A DNA stretch of 64,000 nucleotides from Magnetospirillum sp. (GTDB lineage: Bacteria; Pseudomonadota; Alphaproteobacteria; Rhodospirillales; Magnetospirillaceae). The position numbers and the translations under genes were made by a program. Location: contig JANQAI010000008.1 of assembly GCA_024707145.1 (NCBI GenBank), positions 186,001 through 250,000 on the forward strand. Reading direction: 5' to 3'. The notes under the pieces were generated by a model. The model saw only the letters and a list, made by a program, of their open reading frames with translations. It did no database searches and was not told the origin of the DNA. This document shows, piece by piece, positions 1-9,540 of the stretch. How positions within the stretch are numbered: the stretch's first letter is position 1; each line of letters begins with the position of its first letter.

Positions 1-285
1 AATGGAATCGGCGACGATGGCGGCCGAGTGCAGGAAGCCCGTGAAATCCTGATCGGCGCAGATATTGGTCAGAGCGGCGAATTCGAGGTCGTTGGGATCG
101 ATCTCGATGGTGAGGTCGCCACCGGTGAAGTGCCAGTCGACGCCGCAGCAATCGGTGCTGGGGAGCTGCGGACCGCCGCCGCCACCGCCGAACCAGCCGG
201 CGGAAGCCGGCTGGGCGGCCAGGCCGAGGACCAGGGTGAGGGCCGAGGTGGCGGCCAGCACCGACGCCTTCTTCATGGCTTTCAT
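1..285 (-). CDS. Small exported protein of unknown function (3' end outside window)
   Basis: The reading frame runs off the left edge of the window, so only the first 95 residues are visible. The N-terminus has a basic start (MKAMKKAS), a hydrophobic core rich in Ala and Leu, and an AQPASA-type signal peptidase I site near residue 33. A Gly-rich stretch (GWFGGGGGG) and a CC pair follow. The ATG overlaps the stop of the upstream CsgG-like gene in an ATGA arrangement, and a GGAGAG ribosome site sits inside the end of that gene, so the two are probably translated together. The neighbour suggests a surface or fibre-related role, because CsgG/HfaB lipoproteins export small adhesin or curli-like subunits. 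I do not recognise the family. Confidence 0.6.
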   Translation of the reverse strand, partial: MKAMKKASVLAATSALTLVLGLAAQPASAGWFGGGGGGPQLPSTDCCGVDWHFTGGDLTIEIDPNDLEFAALTNICADQDFTGFLHSAAIVADSI

Positions 286-1121
286 TTGCTCTCTCCTTCT
301 TTCAGGTAGTTGTCCATGACACTGGTCTTGACCAGGCCGCATTCCGGCGCTTTGGCAAGACCGAGGAAGTCCGTCATGATCTGGTAGACAGCCATCTCGA
401 CGACGGAACGCACGCCAAGCTGCACGGGCTCGTTTTTCCGCATGCCCGCATCGAACTCGACGAGTTGTGTGCCGAAGAAGCGGAAGACATTGGCTTCCAC
501 TTCGTAACCGACGATCTGCTTCTGGAGGCTGGTGACGTAGGGGACATCGAAGGTGCGCGAATTCACCACGCGCAGGTCCAGTCCCACATTGATCACCACC
601 ATGCGGCCCCCGCCGCCGATGCCGCCGACGGCCAGGCGGCCGCCGCCCGAGGTGATGTTGTAGTTGAGCTCGGTCAGCGCCCCCATCAGCACGAAGTCCG
701 AGCCCCGCACGGTGCCGGGGCGGATGGTGGTTTCCGGGCCGGTCAGCTTCTGCTCGGCCATCTTGGCCTGCGCCAGGGGGATGCGCAGGTCGTACCGTTC
801 CACCAGGCGCGCCTTCTGGGTCTTGTACAGGGCGCTCATCACCATCTCGGACACACCCTGGGTCAACACCGTCGAGGTGCCGTTGCCGGTGGCCTGGAAC
901 TGCCCCGTCTTGTCGCCCACTTCGCCCACGGCGAAGACCGGCAGGTTGCTGCCCTGCAGGCGGCCCAACGACACCAGGCAGCGCGAATACGGGGTGTCGT
1001 TGTTGGTGACGGGGGCGCTGAGGAGCGGTTCCACTCCGCCCTTGCTCATGGTTCCTGGCTGGGCGCAGCCGCCAAGGGCAAGCACCGCGAGCCCGATTGC
1101 GGGCTTGAGCAGCCGTTTCAT
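282..1121 (-). CDS. CsgG/HfaB-family outer-membrane secretion lipoprotein
   Basis: A 279-residue protein with a lipoprotein signal peptide ending in LALGGC, which puts the lipidated Cys near residue 19. The body matches the CsgG/HfaB family in its features: a conserved region around VFAVGEVGDKTGQ, the Gly-rich stretch SGGGRLAVGGIGGGG, and a C-terminal helix region with VEMAVYQIM. CsgG forms the outer-membrane channel for curli subunits in enteric bacteria. HfaB is the Caulobacter relative that anchors holdfast. The gene heads a leftward unit and overlaps the next small exported-protein gene by 4 bp. It is transcribed divergently from hemN, with a 22-bp palindrome at 1172-1193 in the shared upstream region. 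The family call is firm, but the substrate is unknown. Confidence 0.82.
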   Translation of the reverse strand: MKRLLKPAIGLAVLALGGCAQPGTMSKGGVEPLLSAPVTNNDTPYSRCLVSLGRLQGSNLPVFAVGEVGDKTGQFQATGNGTSTVLTQGVSEMVMSALYKTQKARLVERYDLRIPLAQAKMAEQKLTGPETTIRPGTVRGSDFVLMGALTELNYNITSGGGRLAVGGIGGGGRMVVINVGLDLRVVNSRTFDVPYVTSLQKQIVGYEVEANVFRFFGTQLVEFDAGMRKNEPVQLGVRSVVEMAVYQIMTDFLGLAKAPECGLVKTSVMDNYLKEGESK

Positions 1122-1535
1122 CGCGCACTCCTTTGATCAAGGCAAAGACCGGTCGGCCATCCGCCAGCGCGCATGCCGATAAGTATTGGCATGACGCTCT
1201 CGGAGGCTATTTCTGATTTGCGCGTATTGGAGGGGATACCCCTGGGTGCTCTCCGGGTTCGCTGAAATTATCCATTCGATATTCAGCGAGTGGCGATACA
1301 GAACTTAACGCCGCCGTGTCATTTTTTGTAACACCCTTATGGATTAATTTATTCGCCAGGCGGAGAATCCATTTGTCCCGCGCAAGTATCCTGCCGAAAC
1401 TTGCGCATCCCCGTTCGGGATTGCGCCCACCCCTTCGGAGAGCGGCGGCCAAGCCCCTACGCCCCGGGCTGTTGAAATCGGCCTCGTGTCGGGAGTAGGG
1501 TCGCTTTCCTTGTTCAGTTTCAGGAAAAGCCGCCG
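1122..1535. other. Intergenic region between divergent csgG-like gene and hemN
   Basis: This 414-bp stretch contains no convincing gene. It holds a near-perfect 22-bp palindrome at 1172-1193 and an AT-rich patch at about 1316-1355, unlike the GC-rich surroundings. The hemN ribosome site AGGAAA lies just before 1536. I looked for an FNR/FixK-type site (TTGAT-N4-ATCAA), common before anaerobic hemN genes, and did not find one. TTGATCAA occurs near 1134 but without the central spacing. Promoters for both flanking genes must lie here, but I cannot place them with confidence. Confidence 0.5.
1172..1193. promoter_or_regulatory. 22-bp palindromic operator-like site
   Basis: The arms CATGCC (1172-1177) and GGCATG (1188-1193) are exact inverted repeats, and the 10-bp centre keeps an ATA/TAT pair in register, so 18 of 22 positions are symmetrical. 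It lies 51 bp upstream of the csgG-like start and about 340 bp upstream of hemN. The size and symmetry suit a dimeric transcription factor. The regulator is unknown. Confidence 0.45.
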
Positions 1536-2885
1536 ATGCGCCGCGACCTTTCGGCCAAGTACGACCTTCGGGTTCCCCGCTACACCTCGTACCCGACCGC
1601 ACCGCATTTCCATCCTGGCATCGGCCCCGACACCTACGGCAACTGGCTGGGCGGCATCGACCCGGCCGAGGAGTTGTCGCTCTACCTGCACATCGCCTAT
1701 TGCGCCGAGATGTGCTGGTTCTGCGGCTGCCATACCAAGATCACCAAGCGCTACGCCCCCGTCGCCGCCTATATGGACGCGCTGCTGGGCGAGGTGGCGC
1801 TGGTGGCGAAACGCCTGCCCACCCGCATGACCGCGCGGCACATCCATTTCGGCGGCGGCAGCCCGACCATCCTGGCGGCCGAGGATTTCGTCCGCACGGT
1901 GGACACGCTGCGGCAGAAATTCTTCATCAAGCCCGATGCCGAGATCGCGGTGGAACTGGACCCGCGCACCGCCGACGAAACCTATGTGAAGGCCATGGCC
2001 TCGGCCGGTGTCACCCGCGCCTCCATCGGCGTGCAGGATTTCGACCCCAAGGTGCAGAAGGCCATCAACCGCATCCAGCCCTACGAGGTCACCGCCAACG
2101 TCATCGACTGGCTGCGCCGGCACGGCGTGCCCGAAATCAACATGGACCTGGTCTACGGCCTGCCGCACCAGACGGTGGAAGGGCTGCTGGACACCATCGA
2201 CAAGGCCCACGGCTTCCGCCCCCGCCGCATCGCCCTGTTCGGCTATGCCCATGTGCCGTGGATGAAGAAGCACATGCGCCTGATCCCGGAAGAGGCGCTG
2301 CCCGACACCGAGATCCGCTGGCAGCAATACGAGCAGGGCACCGCCAAGCTGGAGAGCCTGGGCTACGTCAAGATCGGCCTGGACCACTTCGCCGCGCCCG
2401 ACGACGAACTGGCCGTCGCGCTCAAGGAAAAGCGCCTGCACCGCAATTTCCAGGGCTACACCACCGACACCGCCGACACCCTGATCGGCTTCGGCGCCTC
2501 CGGCATCGGGTCGCTGCCCCAGGGCTACGTGGCCAATGTGGGCGAAATCCACTTCTACCAGGACGCCATCCGCTCGGGCCGGCTGGCCACCGCGCGCGGC
2601 GTGGCCGTCGACGCTGACGACATCCTGCGCCGCGCCATCATCATGAAGCTGATGTGCGACCTGGAGATCGACCTGGACGCCGTCTGCGCCCAGTACGGCG
2701 CCGACGCCGCCCAGTTCGACGGCGAACTGGCCGCCATCGCCCCCATGGAAGAGGACGGGCTGGCGGTGGTGAAGGACCGCCGCATCATCGTCACCGACGA
2801 GGGCCGCACCCTGGTGCGCGCGGTGGCCTCGGCCTTCGACCGCTATCTGAGGAAGGGCGAACAGCGCCACTCCAAGGCGGTGTAG
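1536..2885 (+). CDS. hemN: Oxygen-independent coproporphyrinogen III dehydrogenase (HemN)
   Basis: A radical SAM enzyme that oxidatively decarboxylates coproporphyrinogen III to protoporphyrinogen IX in the cytoplasm without oxygen, in the heme and (bacterio)chlorophyll pathway. The 449-residue length is normal for HemN. The iron-sulfur motif CAEMCWFC is at residues 56-63, and the extra HemN cysteine follows at residue 65. The SAM-binding FGGGSPT motif and the YGLPHQT segment are present, as is the C-terminal HemN domain (about 370-440). The start has an AGGAAA site 8 nt upstream. An oxygen-independent enzyme fits a microaerobic or anaerobic lifestyle. The gene is followed on the same strand by phosphoribulokinase, but the functional link is unclear. 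Confidence 0.95.
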   Translation: MRRDLSAKYDLRVPRYTSYPTAPHFHPGIGPDTYGNWLGGIDPAEELSLYLHIAYCAEMCWFCGCHTKITKRYAPVAAYMDALLGEVALVAKRLPTRMTARHIHFGGGSPTILAAEDFVRTVDTLRQKFFIKPDAEIAVELDPRTADETYVKAMASAGVTRASIGVQDFDPKVQKAINRIQPYEVTANVIDWLRRHGVPEINMDLVYGLPHQTVEGLLDTIDKAHGFRPRRIALFGYAHVPWMKKHMRLIPEEALPDTEIRWQQYEQGTAKLESLGYVKIGLDHFAAPDDELAVALKEKRLHRNFQGYTTDTADTLIGFGASGIGSLPQGYVANVGEIHFYQDAIRSGRLATARGVAVDADDILRRAIIMKLMCDLEIDLDAVCAQYGADAAQFDGELAAIAPMEEDGLAVVKDRRIIVTDEGRTLVRAVASAFDRYLRKGEQRHSKAV

Positions 2886-3039
2886 CCCTTCCCGCTGCCC
2901 CCACACGCACGGGTGGACGCCTTGCCACCCATTTCCGCCGCCACGCCGACCCGACCGGGTGGTGCGCAGCGCAGAAAAGGAGTATGGGAAGGATGGGGGC
3001 CCGCTCCCCATCGCGTCAGCGGTCCGGAGAATCAGGTTC

Positions 3040-3933
3040 GTGTCGAGGAAGCATCCGATCATCGCCGTCACCGGCTCGTCCGGCGCCGGTACCACCACCG
3101 TCAAGGAAGCCTTCGAGCACATGTTCCGGCGCGAGGGCATCAAGCCGGCCATCGTCGAGGGCGACAGCTTCCACCGCTTCAACCGCGGCGACATGAAGAA
3201 GGCCATGGCCGAGGCGGAAGACAGCGGCCAGCGCACCTTCAGCCATTTCGGCCCCGACGCCAACCTGTTCGGCGAGTTGGAGGACGTGTTCCGCCGCTAC
3301 GGCGAAAGCGGCCAGGGACGGCGGCGGCTGTACGTCCACAATGACGAGGTGGCCCGGCGCTTCTCCCACCTGAACATCAAGTCGGGGGAGTTCACACCGT
3401 GGGAGGACCTGCCCTCGGATACCGACCTGATGTTCTATGAAGGGCTGCACGGCTGCGTTGTCACCAAGGACTGCAACGTGGCCCAGCACGTGGACCTGAA
3501 GATCGGCGTGGTGCCGGTGATCAACCTGGAATGGATCCAGAAGATCCATCGTGACACCATCGTGCGCGGCTACTCGGAAGAGGTGGTGATGGACACCATC
3601 CTGCGCCGCATGCACGACTACGTTCATTATATCGTGCCGCAGTTCAAGCTGACCGACATCAACTTCCAGCGCGTCCCCATCGTCGATACCTCGGACCCCA
3701 TCATCGCCCGCGACATCCCCACCGCCGACGAAAGCCTGGTCGTGATCCGCTTCCGCAAGCCCGACCGCTTCCGCGTCGACTTCCCTTTCCTGTTGCAGAT
3801 GATCAAGGATTCGTGGATGAGCCGGCGCAACACCATCGTGGTGCCGGGCGGCAAGATGGGCTTGGCCATGGAACTGATCATCACCCCCATCCTGCGCCGC
3901 ATCATGGAAGACCGCCGCACCCTGCTGGGGTGA
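3040..3933 (+). CDS. prk: Phosphoribulokinase (form I, proteobacterial type)
   Basis: Phosphorylates ribulose 5-phosphate to ribulose 1,5-bisphosphate with ATP, the committed Calvin-cycle step that supplies RubisCO. From the GTG at 3040 the protein has 297 residues, the usual size for octameric bacterial phosphoribulokinases. The P-loop GSSGAGTT is at residues 12-19, followed by EGDSFHRF (substrate region) and YEGLHG. I chose GTG 3040 because CGGAGA lies 9 nt upstream and the family's N-terminus begins just before the P-loop. An upstream ATG at 2959 would add 27 residues with no family character. The gene implies capacity for CO2 fixation, although no RubisCO gene is in this window. Confidence 0.93.
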   Translation: MSRKHPIIAVTGSSGAGTTTVKEAFEHMFRREGIKPAIVEGDSFHRFNRGDMKKAMAEAEDSGQRTFSHFGPDANLFGELEDVFRRYGESGQGRRRLYVHNDEVARRFSHLNIKSGEFTPWEDLPSDTDLMFYEGLHGCVVTKDCNVAQHVDLKIGVVPVINLEWIQKIHRDTIVRGYSEEVVMDTILRRMHDYVHYIVPQFKLTDINFQRVPIVDTSDPIIARDIPTADESLVVIRFRKPDRFRVDFPFLLQMIKDSWMSRRNTIVVPGGKMGLAMELIITPILRRIMEDRRTLLG

Positions 3934-3956
3934 GCGCGCCAACACCCCCACCCAAC

Positions 3957-3987
3957 CCTCCCCCATGAAGGGGGAGGGCTTTTTTGT
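3957..3987 (+). terminator. Probable terminator after phosphoribulokinase
   Basis: A stem of CCCTCCCCC and GGGGGAGGG closes on a short ATGAA loop and is followed by CTTTTTTG. This has the form of an intrinsic terminator on the + strand, 23 bp after the prk stop. The flanking ACCCCCACCC resembles the arm of the inverted repeat at 37234-37319, so it is probably also a copy of a dispersed repeat. Confidence 0.65.
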
Positions 3988-4049
3988 TTCCCCCCTCCCC
4001 CTCGCGGGGGAAAGCCGGGGATGGAGACTGCAGACAGCGGCGTGCCTTC

Positions 4050-4405
4050 CCCCCGCCTCCTCCGGTTTGGACCCGGAGGAGGCGGGGGTGGGGCCTTCCC
4101 GCCAAGGAAGCTGAGAATTGGGGCGGGAGGGAAAGCGTTTGGGGCCGCTTTCCCTCCCTTTTCTGTCCACCCCGGCACGCAGGGGTTCGGGGACGCATCC
4201 CGAGGCGGACGAGGGATACGAGGGGGAGCGCTTGGGGGGCGCTCCCCCTCAAGAAGATGCTTCCGCGGTGCTGGGGTTCGGGAACGAACCGCGGAAAACA
4301 CCCCCTGACACGTTCTGCGGGGCGAATGCGAGAGGAGCCCCGATTGGGGGCCGGAGGCTCCTCTCTCAACTCCCGCCGGACTGGGGTTCGGGAACGTCCG
4401 GCGGG
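4050..4405. repeat. Field of six consecutive perfect hairpins
   Basis: Within this gene-free stretch I find six perfect inverted repeats in a row. The arms are 4050-4065/4073-4088 (16 bp), 4125-4137/4146-4158 (13 bp), 4220-4231/4239-4250 (12 bp), 4261-4269/4288-4296 (9 bp), 4331-4339/4356-4364 (9 bp) and 4372-4381/4396-4405 (10 bp). Stem sequences differ but the loops are alike: the first is TTTGGAC and the rest carry TGGGG or TTGGGG. Hairpins 4 and 6 share the block CTGGGGTTCGGGAACG, and CAGGGGTTCGGGGACG occurs unpaired near 4180. The field lies between the convergent ends of prk and a histidine kinase gene. It may act in termination or mRNA stability, or be an expanded repeat family. The 3934-4420 interval holds no gene I can support. 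Confidence 0.7.
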
Positions 4406-4420
4406 ACTTGCTCGCCCGGA

Positions 4421-6137
4421 TCAGGCGGCGCGCGCCTCCTGATCCAAGGGTTGTTCCAGCACGGCAGGCACCGTCAGTGGCAAGGCGAAGCTGAAGGTAC
4501 TGCCCTGACCGGCCTGCGATTCCACCCACACGCGGCCACCCAGGCGCTCGACCATGCGACGCACGAGGGCCAGGCCGATACCGGTGCCGGTGCCGGTACG
4601 CCCGTCCAAACCTGGCAGGCGATGGAACACCTCGAACACCCGTGGCAACTGGCGCTCGTCGATGCCTTGCCCGTTGTCTCGCACGGAAAACACCGCGAAG
4701 CCGTCCTCGCGCCGGGCCGCCACATGGATCAGCGGCTTGCGCTCGGCGCTGCGGTAGCGGATGGCGTTGTCCACCAGCTGGGTGAAGATCTCGACCAGAC
4801 TCACCTCATCGGCGGCCACCGCGGGCAGGGCGTCCACCACCAAGGTGGCGCCGCAGCGGCGGATCTCTTCCGCCAAGCTGTTGGTGGCGACCTGGACCGG
4901 CACGTTGGCCTCGACCAGGCGCTCCGCCGGCGGCAGGTGGTCCACCGCGACGAAGGCCTCCAGGTCCTGCACCAGCTTGCGCATGCGCTGGGCGCCCGAC
5001 ACCACATGGGCCACATAGTCGCGGCTTTCCGCGTCCAGGGCATTCTGGGCATGGCTGGACAACAACTGGGCGTAGGCGACCACCCGGCGCAGGGGCTCCT
5101 GCAGGTCGTGGGCCGCCACCTCGGCGATGCGCTCCAGGTCCACCACATAGCGGCGCAGGCGCTCGCGGCTGGCCAGCAGTTCGGCCTTCTTCTGCGACAG
5201 GTCGCGGGTAATGATGTCCTGGCGGCGCACGAGGCTGTAGAGCGCCAGCAGCGCCCCCCAGGACCACGGTCACCGCGAGCCCCACCAACACGTAGGCCCG
5301 CACCGTATCGGCATGGCCGGCCAGCACTTCGGCCTGCGAGCGGCCGACCCAGACCGCCAGGGGCTGCTCGGCCACGGCGCGGAAGCTGGCGATGCGGGCT
5401 TCATGGTCAAGCGGCCCGACGCGGCGCTGGCTGCCCGAGCCGGCGGCGAACAGTTCGTCGGCCATTCCGGCCGGCAGTTCGCGACCGACCGAGCCATCCG
5501 AGGCGGCCCGGATGATCCCGTCCCGGCCGGCCAGCAAAATGACGCCCTTGGTCCCCACGTCGATGGAGCCGTAGAAATCGGACAGATACTGGGGGTCCAG
5601 CGACAGCACCAGCACGCCGTCGAAGCGGCCGTCGGGGCCGTCCAGGCGCCGGGTCATCTGGATCGACCAGCGGCCGGAGGTGCGGCCCAGCACCGGCTTG
5701 CTGATGAACAGGCCGGTGCCGGCCTGGTCCTTGTGGACGCGGAAATGGTCGCGGTCGGACAGGTCTATGGGGGCGAAACCGGGGACGGTGCTGTCCTTCA
5801 GCACGCCGTCCGGGCCGATGATGGCCAACTGGAACGACACGTTGCGCAGGATCGCCGAGCGCGCCGCCATGGCGGAAAGGCCGAAGCCGGCGGGATCGCG
5901 CTCGTACTCGGATTCCACATAGAGCAGCGCCTGGTCCAGCCCGGCGAAGGTGCGATGGATGTGTTCGTTGAAGGCGCGCGCCAAATTGGCGGTATCGGCC
6001 TCGGCCTGCGCCAGCAGGCGGTTGCGTTCGCGCCCCAGGTCCCAGGCCAGGGCCAGCCACAGCAGCAGCAGGATGAAAATGCCGAACGCCGCGACGGCGC
6101 TCCCTGCATTCATCCTGGCAAATACCGCACGCGGCAT
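4421..6137 (-). CDS. Cache-domain sensor histidine kinase (single-base frameshift)
   Basis: With one base removed from the C6 run at 5254-5259, the two halves join into a 571-residue membrane sensor kinase. In order: a TM helix (about residues 10-30), a periplasmic Cache-like domain with segments such as DRDHFRVHKDQ and GLFISKPVLGR, a second TM helix, a HisKA domain with VAAHDLQEPLR (phosphorylated His), and an HATPase domain with DNGQGI and GTGTGIGLAL. The ATG at 6137 is preferred because AGGGGGCAGCC precedes it; an in-frame ATG at 6203 is also open. The gene is divergent from the OmpR-type regulator at 6386, its likely partner. If read literally, the protein stops after the second TM helix and would be inactive. 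Confidence 0.8.
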
Positions 6138-6385
6138 GGCTGCCCCCTGGTTGTAGACCGTCGCCGCCTGGCCTTCGCCTTTCGGCAAAAACCGGATGCC
6201 CATCCCATGGCGGCGACGGCCGTTCCGTCTTCCTGATCAGGGAATAGAAGAAGTCTCTTGCGGCATTCCCTGGTCCGATGCTTGTTTTTTATCAACTCTC
6301 TTTCAATGGAATACCGGTTGTGATTGAATTTGGCTGAAATGCCGTGTGAACGGCCTGTAAATGTTGCGGCGCAAAGGAGAAGCCA

Positions 6386-7093
6386 TTGTCCGGCGCAAAG
6401 GCTCATGTGCTGATCGTCGAAGACGAACCGGTAACCCGGGGCAAGCTTGCCGCCCATCTGGTCGCCGAGGGTTTTCAGGTGAGCGAAGCCGCGGATGCCC
6501 GCGACATGCGGACCATCGTGTCGCGCACCGTGCCCGACGTGGTTTTGCTGGACATCAACCTGCCCGATGAAAGCGGACTGATCCTGGCCCGCGACCTGCG
6601 CGCCAAGTCCTCGGTGGGCATCATCCTGGTGACCGCGCGCCAGGACGAAACCGACCGCATCGTCGGCCTGGAACTGGGTGCCGACGATTACATCACGAAG
6701 CCGTTCAACCCGCGCGAACTGGCCGTGCGGGTGCGCAACCTCATCCGTCGCGTCGCCCCCAGCATGGCTGCCGAGCGCCAGGCCAGCGGCGTGTTCATCT
6801 TCGCCGGCTGGAAGCTGGATTGCGATGCCCGCCAACTGGCCTCGCCCCAGGGCGAGGGAGTGCGGCTGACCCGGGGCGAGTTCGACGTGCTGGCCGCCCT
6901 GGCCCGGAATCCCGGCCGCGCCCTGACCCGCGACCAATTGCTGGACCTGACCCAGCATGACGGCGAAGCGGTGATCGACCGTACCATCGACGTGCTGGTG
7001 GGCCGCCTGCGCCGCAAGATCGAGATCGATCCCAAGCACCCGGCCATCATCGTCACCGTGCACGGCATCGGCTACCGGCTGGTGGGGGCCTAG
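6386..7093 (+). CDS. OmpR/PhoB-family response regulator
   Basis: A 235-residue two-component transcription factor. The N-terminal receiver has the acidic pair ED (residues 12-13), the phospho-acceptor in VVLLDINLP (about residue 55) and the conserved Lys in ITKPF. The C-terminal winged helix has LTRGEFDVLAAL, the recognition-helix region VIDRTIDVLVGRLRRKIE and the terminal GIGYRLVG. Translation begins at a TTG, chosen because AAGGAGA lies 6-12 nt upstream and the receiver starts immediately after. It sits 248 bp from the divergent Cache kinase gene, so the two probably form one system. The stop codon TAG is the first base triplet of a palindromic repeat that follows. Confidence 0.9.
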   Translation: MSGAKAHVLIVEDEPVTRGKLAAHLVAEGFQVSEAADARDMRTIVSRTVPDVVLLDINLPDESGLILARDLRAKSSVGIILVTARQDETDRIVGLELGADDYITKPFNPRELAVRVRNLIRRVAPSMAAERQASGVFIFAGWKLDCDARQLASPQGEGVRLTRGEFDVLAALARNPGRALTRDQLLDLTQHDGEAVIDRTIDVLVGRLRRKIEIDPKHPAIIVTVHGIGYRLVGA

Positions 7094-7157
7094 AGCGCGA
7101 TGACAAGAGACGGATTCAGCTTGCGGGCCGAATCACCCGCAAGCTGAATCCGTCTCT
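7091..7157. repeat. Palindromic repeat element with 22-bp perfect stem
   Basis: The arms 7106-7127 and 7136-7157 are exact inverted repeats of 22 bp around the loop CCGAATCA. The element begins with TAGAGC, whose TAG is the stop codon of the regulator gene. The right half closely resembles the element inside the rsmC-like gene at 49225-49352: both read CAAGCTGA, one variable base, then TCCG and CTCT. There is no T-tract, so it is not a classical intrinsic terminator, although it lies between convergent genes. Confidence 0.75.
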
Positions 7158-7164
7158 GAGCCCC

Positions 7165-9070
<1,906 letters not shown>

Positions 9071-9074
<4 letters not shown>

Positions 9075-9517
9075 GGCGCTTTCGGCAGGCTGACGAGGCG
9101 GAACCAGTAATCCTGGACCGCGTGGATGGCCCGGGTGAATTCCTCCACATCCATGGGTTTGGAAACGAAGGAATTGGCTCCCAGGCTGTAGGCCTTGACG
9201 ACGTCGCGCTCGGCACCGGAAGTGGACAGCACCACCACCGGGATGCCGCGCAAACCGCGGTCGCTCTTGAGATCCTCGAGGATTTCGTGGCCCGACCGCC
9301 CCGGCAGATTGAGGTCGAGCAGGATCAGATCGGGACGGGGCGCCTGGGTGTAATCGGCGCCGATGCGCCGCAGGAAGGCCAACGCCTCGGTGCCGTTCTT
9401 CACATGGTGCAGAACCGTGTCGTAATGGCCCCGGCGCAAGGCGATCTTCACCAGTCCGGCGTCGCCCAGGTCGTCCTCGATCAGCAGGATATGGTATTCC
9501 TTGGTCTGCTCGGTCAT
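9071..9517 (-). CDS. Single-domain response regulator (Rcp1-like)
   Basis: A stand-alone receiver of 148 residues with no output domain. It shows the Rcp1-type signature: HILLIEDDLGDAGLV at the start, FLRRIGADYTQAPRPDLILLDLNLPGRSG with the phospho-acceptor Asp, VVLSTS and FVSKPMDVEEF. Such proteins shuttle phosphate from a kinase to a downstream Hpt or kinase. It lies between the HAMP-PAS kinase gene and the hybrid REC-HK-REC-Hpt gene and overlaps the latter by 4 bp. I chose ATG 9517 because the receiver fold begins 9 residues later. An in-frame earlier start would run into the kinase gene. Confidence 0.87.
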
Positions 9518-9540
9518 GGCGTCCCCATGGCGGTCTTCCC

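Noticed and set aside
1207..1602. A minus-strand open frame of 131 codons before hemN
   Set aside because: It overlaps the hemN start, has no ribosome site and its product resembles no protein; the region is better read as intergenic.
2354..2361. GAGCCTGG as a motif that is always misread
   Set aside because: The same 8-mer occurs in hemN in the correct frame, so the three frameshifts at this word are not explained by context alone.
5254..5259. Programmed ribosomal frameshift in the Cache kinase gene
   Set aside because: Only a C/G homopolymer is present, with no slippery heptamer and stimulatory structure, and similar shifts occur in eight other sites.
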